A DNA stretch of 49,062 bases from Poseidonibacter ostreae (lineage in GTDB: Bacteria; Campylobacterota; Campylobacteria; Campylobacterales; Arcobacteraceae): positions 1 through 49,062 of the forward strand of contig NZ_WFKJ01000019.1 of assembly GCF_009208075.1 (NCBI RefSeq), in the 5' to 3' direction. The position numbers and the translations under genes were made by a program. The notes beneath the pieces are model-generated. The model searched no databases. It saw only the letters and a list, made by a program, of their open reading frames with translations, and had not been told where the DNA came from. Shown piece after piece: positions 36,180 to 45,389 of the stretch (position 1 is the first letter of the stretch; each line of letters starts with the position of its first letter).

Positions 36180-38204
36180 ATGATGCAGTTTAACTTCTTT
36201 TTAAAACTTTTAAAAGAATCTTTTAGAGATTTAATTCCAATTATAGTTGTAATTCTATTTTTTCAATTAGCAATTATCCAAGCAGTTCCAGATGGATGGG
36301 TTAATACGGCAATTGGTCTTGGTATTGTTGGAGTTGGTCTTGCAATTTTCTTACAAGGTCTTGAAATTGGTGTTTTCCCAGTAGGTGAGGGTTTAGCAAG
36401 GGATTTTGCTAAATCTGGTTGGATTACATGGATTTTAATCTTTGGTTTTTTAATTGGTTTTGGTACCACAATAGCAGAACCTGCACTTGCAGTTATTGCA
36501 GATAAAGCAGCTTCTATTTCAAGTGGAAGAATTGATGCTACTGTTCTTAGATTTGTAGTTGCTGGATCTGTTGGTTTTGCAATTTTATTAGGTGTTTTTA
36601 GAATTATAAAAGGGCATCCTATTCACTATTATATCATTGCTGGATATATAATAGTAGTAACTGTTACTTTCTTTGCACCACCTGAAATTATTGGATTATC
36701 TTATGATTTAGGTGGAGTAACAACTTCTACGGTTACTGTTCCTTTAGTAGCAGCCCTTGGAATTGGTTTAGCTTCAAATATTAAAGGAAGAAACCCTGTT
36801 ATTGATGGTTTTGGTCTTATTGCTTTTGCTTCATTAACACCTATGATTTTTGTTCAAATTTATGGTATTGCTGTATATAACTTAGTTGATGCTCAAAATG
36901 TTGCTGATGTAGTAATTAAAGCTGCAATATCATCTCCTACTGATATTACATTTGAATCTGTTATTTATGGAATATTATCAGTTGTTAAAGATGTTATTCC
37001 TATTTTAGCAATTATTCTTTTCTTTCAATATGGAGTATTAAAAAAACCAATTCAGAATTTAAAAACTGTATTTTTAGGTTTTGCACTTGTTATTTTCGGT
37101 TTATATGCATTTATTCTTGGACTTGAAATGGGTCTTTTCTCACTTGGTGAGACTATGGCATATCAATTAACAAAAAGAGATTCTGTATTTGTTATTTATG
37201 CCTTTGCTTTTGCTATTGGATTTTCAACTACTATGGCAGAACCTGCTCTTATGGCAATTGCAAAAAAAGCAAAAGATATCTCTGATGGTAAGATTAATGA
37301 TTTTGCATTAAGACTATTTGTAGCTTCTGGTGTAGCCATTGGTATTGCTTTAGGTGCTTTTAGAATTGTAGATGGTGGACATATTCACTATTATATTATT
37401 GTTGGATATCTAATTGTAATTATTTTAACATTTATTGCTCCAAAATATATCATTCCAATTGCGTATGATTCAGGTGGAGTTACAACTTCAACTGTTACAG
37501 TTCCTCTTGTAGCTGCTCTTGGTATTGGATTAGCTACAAATATTCCAGGAAGAAGTCCTTTAATTGATGGATTTGGTCTTATTGCTTTTGCCTCACTGTT
37601 TCCTATGATAACTGTTATGGCTTATGGTATTTTAATAGAGAAGTTTGAAGTTAAATCAGATACACAAATTGAGCAAGAAGACTTATTACATGATAATTTA
37701 GTTGATGCTGAAAATATGGATTTAGCAACAGTTAATATCGATGGTTCAACTACTAGACACTCTTTATCTTTAGAGTTCTCTGCTGTAGTTATAATTGTAC
37801 CAGTTGATAAAAAACTTGATGCAATTCAAGCAGCCCATAAAGCAGGAGCTTCAGGTGTTACTGTTTTACGTGCGGATGGTATTGGTTTAGATGAAATGGC
37901 TAATTTCTATAGAACATCTTTTGAAGCAAATGATACTTTATTATTATTTTTACTTCCTAAATATTTAGTAAATGAGGTTGTTAAGTCTATTATTCATTCA
38001 CTACATATTACAACAACAGGAAAAGGTGTTGCATTTGCTTTTCCTTTAACTCATATGAAAGGAATTTCTTTATCAAAAGAAGATATTTTTAAAGAACAAG
38101 CTTATCAAGTTAATTTAAAAAAAGATGAACCTATAACATGCCTTGATGAAGAAGCAGAAGAAAACTATGATTCAAATACAAAATCTAGAACAACTACTAA
38201 ATAG
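36180..38204 (+). CDS. tandem DUF1538 membrane protein with C-terminal PII-like domain
   Basis: A 674-residue protein. Two homologous membrane halves (about 8-240 and 265-490) each carry TxAEPAL, HYYII, GGVTTSTVTVPLVAALGIGL and IDGFGLIAFASL, the DUF1538 pattern. The final ~110 residues (from about 530) look like a PII-family domain: FSAVVIIVPVDKKLDAIQAA, then GASGVTVLRADGIG. DUF1538 proteins are probable transporters of unknown substrate; a PII domain usually binds nucleotides or metabolites and gates transport. It heads a tight operon, overlapping the thioredoxin-like gene. AGGAG lies 12 bases before the ATG, a little far. Confidence 0.85.
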   Translation: MMQFNFFLKLLKESFRDLIPIIVVILFFQLAIIQAVPDGWVNTAIGLGIVGVGLAIFLQGLEIGVFPVGEGLARDFAKSGWITWILIFGFLIGFGTTIAEPALAVIADKAASISSGRIDATVLRFVVAGSVGFAILLGVFRIIKGHPIHYYIIAGYIIVVTVTFFAPPEIIGLSYDLGGVTTSTVTVPLVAALGIGLASNIKGRNPVIDGFGLIAFASLTPMIFVQIYGIAVYNLVDAQNVADVVIKAAISSPTDITFESVIYGILSVVKDVIPILAIILFFQYGVLKKPIQNLKTVFLGFALVIFGLYAFILGLEMGLFSLGETMAYQLTKRDSVFVIYAFAFAIGFSTTMAEPALMAIAKKAKDISDGKINDFALRLFVASGVAIGIALGAFRIVDGGHIHYYIIVGYLIVIILTFIAPKYIIPIAYDSGGVTTSTVTVPLVAALGIGLATNIPGRSPLIDGFGLIAFASLFPMITVMAYGILIEKFEVKSDTQIEQEDLLHDNLVDAENMDLATVNIDGSTTRHSLSLEFSAVVIIVPVDKKLDAIQAAHKAGASGVTVLRADGIGLDEMANFYRTSFEANDTLLLFLLPKYLVNEVVKSIIHSLHITTTGKGVAFAFPLTHMKGISLSKEDIFKEQAYQVNLKKDEPITCLDEEAEENYDSNTKSRTTTK

Positions 38205-38496
38205 TATTAATACAGGAAAACCTGTATTAATATATTTCTCAGGTGAGAACTGTTCTGTTTGTAAAGTATTAAAACCTAAGATTGAAGAAGAGGTTAGTAA
38301 AAACTTTCCTTTATTTGAAATGTTTGAAGTTAAGACCGATTTACATAAAGAAATTACAAGTCATTTTACGGTATTTTCTATACCTACAACATTGGTTTAT
38401 TTTGATAAAAATGAATTTTTTAGAAAAGGGCGTAATATGTCAGTTTCTTTATTTATTGAAGAGTTAAAAAGACCATATAATCTATTGACAAAGTAA
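38167..38496 (+). CDS. thioredoxin-fold protein
   Basis: A 109-residue thioredoxin-like protein. VLIYFSGENCSVCKVLKP carries the active-site CSVC, and the cis-Pro region is FSIPTTLVYF. No signal peptide is present, so it should act in the cytoplasm. In-frame starts at 38143 and 38146 would add a Lys-rich tail; ATG 38167 fits the thioredoxin fold best. It overlaps the DUF1538 gene by 38 bases and is followed after eight bases by the haem-binding protein gene. The partner is unknown. Confidence 0.82.
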   Translation: MIQIQNLEQLLNSINTGKPVLIYFSGENCSVCKVLKPKIEEEVSKNFPLFEMFEVKTDLHKEITSHFTVFSIPTTLVYFDKNEFFRKGRNMSVSLFIEELKRPYNLLTK

Positions 38497-38504
38497 AGAA
38501 GTAA

Positions 38505-38924
38505 ATGAAAAGAGCACTTTTAATTATATTTATAATTTTTATAGTAATGCAAGTTATACGTCCTGATCAAAATAATATCGCAAGTGAAAAAGAGTTAGAA
38601 ATTAAAGCTCCTTTAGAAGTTATGAATATATTAAAACAAGCTTGTTATGATTGTCATTCAAACCAAGCAGTTTGGCCTTGGTATTCTCAAATTGCACCTG
38701 CTTCTTGGATTATTACATCACATGTCCAAAATGGAAGAAAATCTTTAAATTTTTCTACATGGCAAAATTTATCAGAAGAAGAAAAAACTAAGAAGTTAAA
38801 GAAAATATATAGAACGGTTTATGCAGCAATGCCTTTAAAAAGTTATATATGGCTTCATGAAGAAGCTGATTTAACAAAAGAGCAAAGAAGCTTTATAAGA
38901 AAATGGACTGGAGTACGAAAATAA
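38505..38924 (+). CDS. membrane-anchored haem-binding protein
   Basis: A 139-residue protein. The first ~18 residues are a membrane anchor or signal peptide. ACYDCHSN is a c-type haem motif (CxxCH), followed by WPWYSQIAPASW, AAMPLKSY and a helical tail, the layout of the small haem-binding domain family PF14376. It should carry one covalent haem in the periplasm. It lies between the thioredoxin-like gene and mutS7. This is an odd neighbour for a DNA repair gene and supports redox-linked control of the operon. Confidence 0.87.
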   Translation: MKRALLIIFIIFIVMQVIRPDQNNIASEKELEIKAPLEVMNILKQACYDCHSNQAVWPWYSQIAPASWIITSHVQNGRKSLNFSTWQNLSEEEKTKKLKKIYRTVYAAMPLKSYIWLHEEADLTKEQRSFIRKWTGVRK

Positions 38925-38925
38925 A

Positions 38926-41886
38926 GTGAGAGAAGAAGTAGCTGAAATATTAAGTGACAAAAAAACACTTTTAACAATCACTTATTTTAAATTACAAAGA
39001 CTATTTGAAAAAAAATATGGAAAAAATACAGTAGTTCTTATGGAGATAGGAACATTTTTTGAAGTATATGAAGTAAACAATGATGAAGAGCAAGTTGGAA
39101 AAGCAAAAGAGATTGCTGAGCTTTTAAATATCCAATTAACTAGAAAAAATAAAACTATTTTAGAAAATTCACCTGAAAATCCTATTATGGCAGGAGTTCC
39201 TGCAATTTCATTAGAGAAGCATTTAGCAAGAATAATTTCTGAACAGAAATATACTATTGTCCTTATAAAACAAAAAGGCGTTCCCCCTAATGTCTCAAGA
39301 TACTTAGATACAGTAGTAAGTCCTGGAACAAATTTTGATTTTGTATTAAACCAAGATGAAAATAATATTACTTCAATTTTAGTTGATCAAATTAGAGGAA
39401 TTTATCTAATTGGATATTCTGCTATTGATGTTACTACTGGAAAATGTTATTACAATGAAGTCCATGGAACTAGTGAAGATAAGTTTTTTGCCTTAGATGA
39501 GGTATTTAACTATATGAATATGCATAAAACAAATGAAATAATTATTACTTTTGCAGATAAAAATATTAATGAAAAAGAGGTTATTGATTATTTAGAATTA
39601 AAACTAAAAACATTTCATATAGGTACTTTTAGACCTAAAATCTCATATCAAAATGAGCTGTTTAAAAATGTATTTAATATTCAATCTTTATTAACTGCAA
39701 TCGAGCATTTAGATATGGAAAGAGTTCCTTTAAGTACAGAATCTTTATCTGTTTTAATTGATTTTGTAATAGGGCATGATTCAAATATTATACAAAAACT
39801 ATCACTACCTTCAAAACTTGATATTAGTAAGTATATTTATTTAGGAAATAATGCAATAGAACAATTGAATATTATTGAAACATCACATAATCCAAGTTTA
39901 ATAAAACTAATAAATAATACTTCAACAGCTATGGGAAAAAGACTTTTAAAAGAGAGATTGACTCATCCTGTAAAAGATTCAAAAGAGTTATTAAGAAGAT
40001 TTGCTTTATCAAAAGAGTTGTTTGATTATCATGCTCCAATTGAAAATGAATTAGCAAATATTTATGATATTGAAAGATTAACTAGACGTATAAAATTAAA
40101 TAGATTACATCCTTTTGAACTTAACTATTTATATGATTCTTTGCTTAGTATAAAAGAAGTAGTTTCCTTTATGGAAAATTATAAGTTTATCACTCCTCCT
40201 TGTACTAGTAGTGAACTAGAACAATTTATACAATCAATTGACTCAACATTTGATTTATCTATTAGTGGTAAATATATGCTAAAAGATGTTGAGGGAAATA
40301 TGGTAAATAGTGGTATTAATACTCAAATTGATGAGTTAAATATTCAGAATGATATTTTATACTCAAAATTAGAACTATTAAAAACACATATACTATCCTT
40401 TGTAAAAACTCAAGACTCTAACTATGTTGGAATAAATAGACTTGATAAAGAGGGATTCTTTTTAAGCTTGACAAAAAATAGATTCAATTTAGTAAAAGAT
40501 GAACTATTAAACTCTCATATTATTATTGATGATGATTTATTATTATTTAAAGATTTCACTATAAAAGTTCAAACAAACTCTGTAAAGATTTTTTGTAAAT
40601 TAACAGAAGAAATTTCAGATAAGTATGTGCATAACTTAAGAAAAATTATTGAACTAAATAAGTTAGTATTTAAAGAAAAAATATCAGAATTTGAGAAAAA
40701 ATTTGCACAACTATTAAGTGAATTAGTTCAGTTTATTTCTGAAGTTGATTTAACAGTTTCAAATATAAAAACAGCAAAAAAATATAATTATGTATGTCCT
40801 AAAATTGTAAAAACAAAAGATGATGAAAACTTTTTAGAATGTATTGATTTAAGACATCCAATAATTGAAGCAAATGAAGAACAGGGGATTTATGTCCCAA
40901 ACGATATTATTTTAGGTGAATTAAGTTTAGCTTCAAAAGAGTATAAAAATAATGTAATTATAAAGAACTCAAATCCTGTTAATATGAATAACAATAAAAT
41001 GCATGGTGTCTTATTATATGGGATTAATTCATCAGGAAAATCTTCACTAATGAAAGCAATTGGAATTGCAGTAATCTTAGCACAAGCTGGTTTTTACGTA
41101 CCTGCAAAATCTATGAGATTCTCTATTTTTGATGCTGTATATACTAGGATTTCAGGAGCTGATAATATTGCAAAGGGCCTATCATCTTTTGCAGTTGAGA
41201 TGCTAGAACTTAAAAATATTTTTAATAGAGCTACAAAAAAATCCCTAGTTTTAGGAGATGAAATATCTCATAGTACTGAAACAATGAGTGGATTATCAAT
41301 AGTTGCAAGTTCTATTTTGAAACTTTCAAAACTTGAAGCTATTTTTGTATTTGCTACACATTTACACCAATTACCAGAAATCGAAGATGTTGAGAAATTG
41401 AAAAATATTATTGCATTACATCTATCTGTAATGTATAATAATGAAGAAGATAAATTAATCTTTGATAGAAAATTAGCATATGGTAGTGGTTCTTCAATGT
41501 ATGGATTAGAGTATGCAAAATCTTTACATATGGATAAAGAGTTTTTATCTGTTGCTAATAATATTAGAAAAAAACTAACAGATGATTATGACTCAATTGA
41601 GAGATTATCTCAGCGTAAAACTTCAAAGTACAATAAAAATGTTTATAGCTCAACTTGTGTAATTTGTGGAAGAGCCTGTGACGATGTTCATCATATAAAA
41701 GAACAAGCACGTGCTAATAAAGAAGGCTTTATAGAGCATATAAATGCAAATCACAAATATAACCTAATACCTTTATGTAAAGAACATCATAAAATGGTAC
41801 ATGATGGAAGAATAAATGTAAATGGATTTGTAGCAACTTCTAAAGGATTAGAGTTACATTATACAGATGCAGGTGAAAAACAGTAA
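38926..41886 (+). CDS. MutS7-type MutS with C-terminal HNH endonuclease domain
   Basis: A 986-residue protein. The N-terminal mismatch-binding domain has MEIGTFFEVYEV, where F44-F45-E46 aligns with the Phe-x-Glu mismatch-contact motif. Core and lever domains lie in the middle (LIKLINNTSTAMGKRLLKER). The ATPase has Walker A GINSSGKSS (about 702-710), then Walker B and signature region LVLGDEISHSTETMSG. Residues about 908-970 form an HNH nuclease: CVIC, VHHI, NLIPLCKEHHKMVH. This matches the MutS7 subfamily known from Campylobacterota, mimiviruses and octocoral mitochondria. Fusion suggests recognition and cutting in one protein. Its GTG start follows the previous stop by one base. Confidence 0.93.
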   Translation: MREEVAEILSDKKTLLTITYFKLQRLFEKKYGKNTVVLMEIGTFFEVYEVNNDEEQVGKAKEIAELLNIQLTRKNKTILENSPENPIMAGVPAISLEKHLARIISEQKYTIVLIKQKGVPPNVSRYLDTVVSPGTNFDFVLNQDENNITSILVDQIRGIYLIGYSAIDVTTGKCYYNEVHGTSEDKFFALDEVFNYMNMHKTNEIIITFADKNINEKEVIDYLELKLKTFHIGTFRPKISYQNELFKNVFNIQSLLTAIEHLDMERVPLSTESLSVLIDFVIGHDSNIIQKLSLPSKLDISKYIYLGNNAIEQLNIIETSHNPSLIKLINNTSTAMGKRLLKERLTHPVKDSKELLRRFALSKELFDYHAPIENELANIYDIERLTRRIKLNRLHPFELNYLYDSLLSIKEVVSFMENYKFITPPCTSSELEQFIQSIDSTFDLSISGKYMLKDVEGNMVNSGINTQIDELNIQNDILYSKLELLKTHILSFVKTQDSNYVGINRLDKEGFFLSLTKNRFNLVKDELLNSHIIIDDDLLLFKDFTIKVQTNSVKIFCKLTEEISDKYVHNLRKIIELNKLVFKEKISEFEKKFAQLLSELVQFISEVDLTVSNIKTAKKYNYVCPKIVKTKDDENFLECIDLRHPIIEANEEQGIYVPNDIILGELSLASKEYKNNVIIKNSNPVNMNNNKMHGVLLYGINSSGKSSLMKAIGIAVILAQAGFYVPAKSMRFSIFDAVYTRISGADNIAKGLSSFAVEMLELKNIFNRATKKSLVLGDEISHSTETMSGLSIVASSILKLSKLEAIFVFATHLHQLPEIEDVEKLKNIIALHLSVMYNNEEDKLIFDRKLAYGSGSSMYGLEYAKSLHMDKEFLSVANNIRKKLTDDYDSIERLSQRKTSKYNKNVYSSTCVICGRACDDVHHIKEQARANKEGFIEHINANHKYNLIPLCKEHHKMVHDGRINVNGFVATSKGLELHYTDAGEKQ

Positions 41887-41890
41887 ATTT

Positions 41891-42526
41891 ATGCTTTATA
41901 TTGGTATTGATTTAGCTTGGAGTGAAAATAATTACTCAGGTGTGACTTTATTAGATGATAATAAAATTATTTATACTGGAGTTGTATCTAATTTAAATGA
42001 AGTAATAACTTTCATAAAAAAGTATCCAGATGCAATTTTGGGTGTTGATGCTCCTTTAGTAGTAAATAATAAAACTGGAAATAGAAGTATTGAAATAGAA
42101 TTCCTAAAAGATTACTCTTCAAAAAAACTTGGAGTTTATCCTGTCAATAGAAATCTGATGTTAAAATATAGTAAGGTTATTGTTGGTGAAGAACTAGTTA
42201 AAAATGTTCCTCAAAAGCTAGGAAAAGAGTTATTTGAAGTATATCCTCATGCTACTATTATGAATTGTTTTCATGGAACAGTTTTACCTTATAAAAGAAA
42301 AAAAGGTAGAAATACTGAATATATAAGAGAACAATTAAAAATATTACAAAGTTATCTTCAAGAAGTAGTTGAAGGTGATTTTTATAAAGATATTGATGAA
42401 CTTAAGGGTATAAAATTAAAACACTATGAAGATATGTTAGACTCTATTGTTTGTGCATATACACTTTTTTACTGTCAAAAGAATAATTATAAAACATATG
42501 AAAATATTTTTAAAGTTCCTTTATAA
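41891..42526 (+). CDS. DUF429 protein, predicted RNase H-like fold
   Basis: About 211 residues. MLYIGIDLAWSE at the start, ILGVDAPLVV, and LFEVYPHATI match the DUF429 family, predicted to have an RNase H-like nuclease fold with acidic residues in the first strand. Upstream in-frame starts at 41867 and 41873 lie inside mutS7 and lack a clear ribosome site; ATG 41891 places the first strand at the N-terminus. It follows mutS7 by four bases and ends the operon. A DNA or RNA processing role with MutS7 is an attractive inference, unproven. Confidence 0.8.
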   Translation: MLYIGIDLAWSENNYSGVTLLDDNKIIYTGVVSNLNEVITFIKKYPDAILGVDAPLVVNNKTGNRSIEIEFLKDYSSKKLGVYPVNRNLMLKYSKVIVGEELVKNVPQKLGKELFEVYPHATIMNCFHGTVLPYKRKKGRNTEYIREQLKILQSYLQEVVEGDFYKDIDELKGIKLKHYEDMLDSIVCAYTLFYCQKNNYKTYENIFKVPL

Positions 42527-42539
42527 AAAACATTACTTA

Positions 42540-43856
42540 TCAATCTTCTTGTACTTCTGGTAGTTTTAAAGCTAAGATAATACCAATAACACCTATTATT
42601 GATAATAAAAGTATAATTCCATTTAAACCAATAGTTGAACTAAGTGATCCTACAAAACCTGCGAATAATAAAACTATACCAATAATTGTATTACTAACTG
42701 CTACATAATCAGTTCTTTTATTTCCATCTGCTAAGTCAATCAAATAAGTCTTTCTTCCTATTCTAATACCTTGATAACCAACTGTCAATATAAAATATAT
42801 TAAAGGCATTAACCAAAGAGTAGAAAAAATATTTTCATATATAGTACTTAAAACAAAAACTAGAAAACCTAATATAGTAGAGATTGTAGCACCAATAATC
42901 ATAGACTTTTTACTTGAAATATCTGATAGTTTCCCCCAAATAACTGAAGAAGAAAAATCTGCAAGCCCACCTGCTAAAATAAATAAACCCAATAGATAAT
43001 TACTTGAATTAGAATGTTGTTGTGCAAGTATTACAAAAAATGGTGCTGATAGTACAGCACATAAAAATAAAGCTCTTGTTATTACAAAAAGCCTAAAAGC
43101 TTTATCTGTTTTAAGAAGTGATAGTTTTTTTAAAGCAACTGTAATTGCATTTCCTCCACCATCCGTTTCACCTTCAAACTCTTCAATTTTTAAGTAAGTC
43201 AAAGAAGCAATTATCCAAAAAAATCCAGCTAAAAAAAGTAGAATTCCAAAATTTTGAGGTGAAAATGGTTTTTCTCCAACAAATAAGAAATATACTCCAA
43301 GATCAATTACAATAAGTCCTGCTAAGCTTCCAGAATAGCCATTTAAAGCGCCTCTTCTTTTTTTGGGAATAGTTTTACCTATTACATCTTTTGCTGCAAC
43401 AGAGCTTAATCCTCTTGCTAAACTCATAATTATTATAAGAACAATGATTACAATACCAGCATTTAAACCTTGCATGTTCCATGCAACAATTCCTATTGCA
43501 ATTATACAAAGAGCTTGAATAAATGAGCCAATACTCCATATATATTTTCTTATTGGAAGTTTTCTTATATATGCTGCAATTAAAAGTTGAGGTAAAAGTG
43601 AACCAGATTCTTTTATGGGTACAAGAAAACTAATTAAAAATAAAGGAACACTAAGACTTTCCATAAGCCAAGGAATAATAACTTTCATATTAGCAACTGA
43701 GTCTGCAAGTTTAGTAAAAAAGTAAGAAATTATTGTAATAAAGAAATTTCCAGGGACTACTTTACAAGCTCTTTCATCAATTGCTTTGCAAACTCTAGCA
43801 TCCTCTTCATTCATCATCTTTTCGTAGATGGATTCATGTTTTGATTTTACTGACAT
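42540..43856 (-). CDS. MFS transporter
   Basis: A 438-residue membrane protein with about 12 hydrophobic segments. A cytoplasmic start of ~35 residues precedes the first segment. The loop GKTIPKKRRGALNGYSGSLA is the conserved region between segments, similar to the MFS signature. Substrate unknown. It is last in the minus-strand run hisH-hisA-orf49-this gene and converges with the DUF429 gene, leaving only 13 bases between; I see no hairpin there. Its ATG lies one base after the stop of the 49-residue gene upstream. Confidence 0.85.
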   Translation of the reverse strand: MSVKSKHESIYEKMMNEEDARVCKAIDERACKVVPGNFFITIISYFFTKLADSVANMKVIIPWLMESLSVPLFLISFLVPIKESGSLLPQLLIAAYIRKLPIRKYIWSIGSFIQALCIIAIGIVAWNMQGLNAGIVIIVLIIIMSLARGLSSVAAKDVIGKTIPKKRRGALNGYSGSLAGLIVIDLGVYFLFVGEKPFSPQNFGILLFLAGFFWIIASLTYLKIEEFEGETDGGGNAITVALKKLSLLKTDKAFRLFVITRALFLCAVLSAPFFVILAQQHSNSSNYLLGLFILAGGLADFSSSVIWGKLSDISSKKSMIIGATISTILGFLVFVLSTIYENIFSTLWLMPLIYFILTVGYQGIRIGRKTYLIDLADGNKRTDYVAVSNTIIGIVLLFAGFVGSLSSTIGLNGIILLLSIIGVIGIILALKLPEVQED

Positions 43857-43857
43857 T

Positions 43858-44007
43858 TTATTTCTTTTTAGTTGTAAGTATATTTCTTGTAAGAAGCCCT
43901 ATAAAAAATAAAGCAATAGCAGTATTTATATAAAAACCTTGCATATTGTTCTCTTCAAAAAACATATATGCAAGGGCTACAAATACTACAGAGATTATTA
44001 AACACAT
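43858..44007 (-). CDS. 49-residue membrane protein, unlisted small gene
   Basis: A short reading frame filling the gap between hisA and the MFS gene. It codes 49 residues: a hydrophobic stretch MCLIISVVFVALAYMFF, a short polar turn with EENN, a second hydrophobic stretch (IALFFIGLL) and a basic tail TTKKK. This is a two-segment hairpin or a small subunit-like protein. The start is nine bases after the hisA stop and the stop is one base before the MFS ATG, so coupling is likely. No strong ribosome site is seen. I do not recognise the family. Confidence 0.6.
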   Translation of the reverse strand: MCLIISVVFVALAYMFFEENNMQGFYINTAIALFFIGLLTRNILTTKKK

Positions 44008-44016
44008 ATTAACTAT

Positions 44017-44730
44017 TTAGTCTTTTAATACTTTAAAACCTTCTTCTAAATCTAAAGTACCTTCATAAAACGCTTTTCCAACAATTACACCAGCAATATT
44101 TCCATTTGCTTTACAGTTTGTGATATCATTGATATCTTTTACTCCACCAGAAGCAATAGTATCAACTCCAGATGCTAATGCAATTGATTCTGTAAACTCA
44201 ACATTAACTCCACAAAGCATTCCATCTTTTGAAATGTCAGTACAAATAATAGCTTCAACACCAGCATTTGCAAACTCTTTAGCTAAAGTAGTAGCTTCCA
44301 TAGTAGAAACTTCAGCCCAACCTTCAACTGCAACCATTCCATTCATTGCATCAATTCCTACAGCAATTGGGTATTTAGCCGCCATATCTTTTACAAACTG
44401 TGGATCTTTTACTGCAATTGAACCAAGTATTAATCTATCAACTCCAAGTTCGATATACATCTTGATAGTTTCTTCATCTCTAATTCCACCACCAAGTTCG
44501 ATTTTTAAATTACAGTTTTCTCTAATTTTTTTAATTTGTTCTAAATTTGCAGGTTCTCCTGCAAAAGCACCATTTAAATCAACTATATGTAACCATTTTG
44601 AACCTAGTTCTTCAAATCTCTTTGCTACTTGCCAAGGCTCATCAGAATAAATTTTTGCACTATCCATTAGCCCTTTACTTAGTCTTACAGCTTTCCCGTC
44701 TTTTAAATCAATTGCTGGTAATATATCCAT
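44017..44730 (-). CDS. hisA: ProFAR isomerase (histidine biosynthesis)
   Basis: A 237-residue TIM-barrel. [15 protein letters not shown] holds the first catalytic Asp, IELGGGIRD the first phosphate loop, [10 protein letters not shown] the second catalytic Asp region, and ASGGVKD the second phosphate loop. It converts ProFAR to PRFAR, the substrate of HisH-HisF. It follows hisH by 14 bases with AAAGGAA before the ATG. hisF and the other his genes are not in the window. Confidence 0.97.
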   Translation of the reverse strand: MDILPAIDLKDGKAVRLSKGLMDSAKIYSDEPWQVAKRFEELGSKWLHIVDLNGAFAGEPANLEQIKKIRENCNLKIELGGGIRDEETIKMYIELGVDRLILGSIAVKDPQFVKDMAAKYPIAVGIDAMNGMVAVEGWAEVSTMEATTLAKEFANAGVEAIICTDISKDGMLCGVNVEFTESIALASGVDTIASGGVKDINDITNCKANGNIAGVIVGKAFYEGTLDLEEGFKVLKD

Positions 44731-44744
44731 ATTATCTATTTCCT

Positions 44745-45359
44745 TTAGTGTGATAAATTCATAAAATTTTTAAGTATTTTTAATCCATTGTCATGAGATT
44801 TTTCAGGGTGTGGTTGAAAGCCATATATATTTTCTTTATGCACAGCACTTGCAAAATCATAACCATATTCAGTTTTCCCTATAATATTTTTTTCATCAGT
44901 AACTGCATGATATGAATGAACAAAATATAAATAAGGATCTTTTAACCCTTCAAATAAAGTGTGATCATCTTGTGTTTTAATGACATTCCATCCCATGTGT
45001 GGGATTTTTGTATCTTCATGCATTTTTGATTTATCAAATTTTACAATATGTCCATCAATAAGTCCAAGACCTTTTGTATCTCCAAACTCTTGTGAACTTT
45101 CAAATAAAAGTTGCATTCCAAGACAAATACCAATCATTGGTTTTCCAGATTTTGCATATTCGTGAACTGCTTGAAACATTCCTGTTTCATGTAGGTTTTT
45201 CATCGCATCACCGTATGCACCAACTCCAGGAAGAATAATTCTATCAAAGTTTTTTAAATCTTCTGGGTTTTTAACAAATGAAGCCTTAGCATCTAGTAAG
45301 TGACAAGCATTGTAAACACTTGCTAAATTACCCATATTATAATCAATAATTCCTATCAC
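44745..45359 (-). CDS. hisH: imidazole glycerol phosphate synthase glutaminase subunit
   Basis: A 204-residue class I glutamine amidotransferase. [12 protein letters not shown] at the start, [12 protein letters not shown], nucleophile Cys in [18 protein letters not shown], and the catalytic His/Glu in QPHPEKS. It supplies ammonia to HisF for imidazole glycerol phosphate. The start is GTG, five bases after AAGGGA. It heads the minus-strand unit with hisA, the small membrane gene and the MFS gene. Confidence 0.97.
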   Translation of the reverse strand: MIGIIDYNMGNLASVYNACHLLDAKASFVKNPEDLKNFDRIILPGVGAYGDAMKNLHETGMFQAVHEYAKSGKPMIGICLGMQLLFESSQEFGDTKGLGLIDGHIVKFDKSKMHEDTKIPHMGWNVIKTQDDHTLFEGLKDPYLYFVHSYHAVTDEKNIIGKTEYGYDFASAVHKENIYGFQPHPEKSHDNGLKILKNFMNLSH

Positions 45360-45383
45360 ATTAATCCCTTTATTAAAAAAAGA

Positions 45384-45389
45384 ATTATA
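45384..45389 (-). promoter_or_regulatory. probable -10 element of hisH-hisA
   Basis: TATAAT on the minus strand, immediately after the comF-like stop and 25 bases before the hisH GTG. No -35 is evident. Confidence 0.4.

Noticed and set aside
44120-44650. A 176-codon plus-strand open frame across hisA.
   Set aside because: It is the antisense shadow of hisA, Ser/Thr/Pro-rich with no family motifs or ribosome site.
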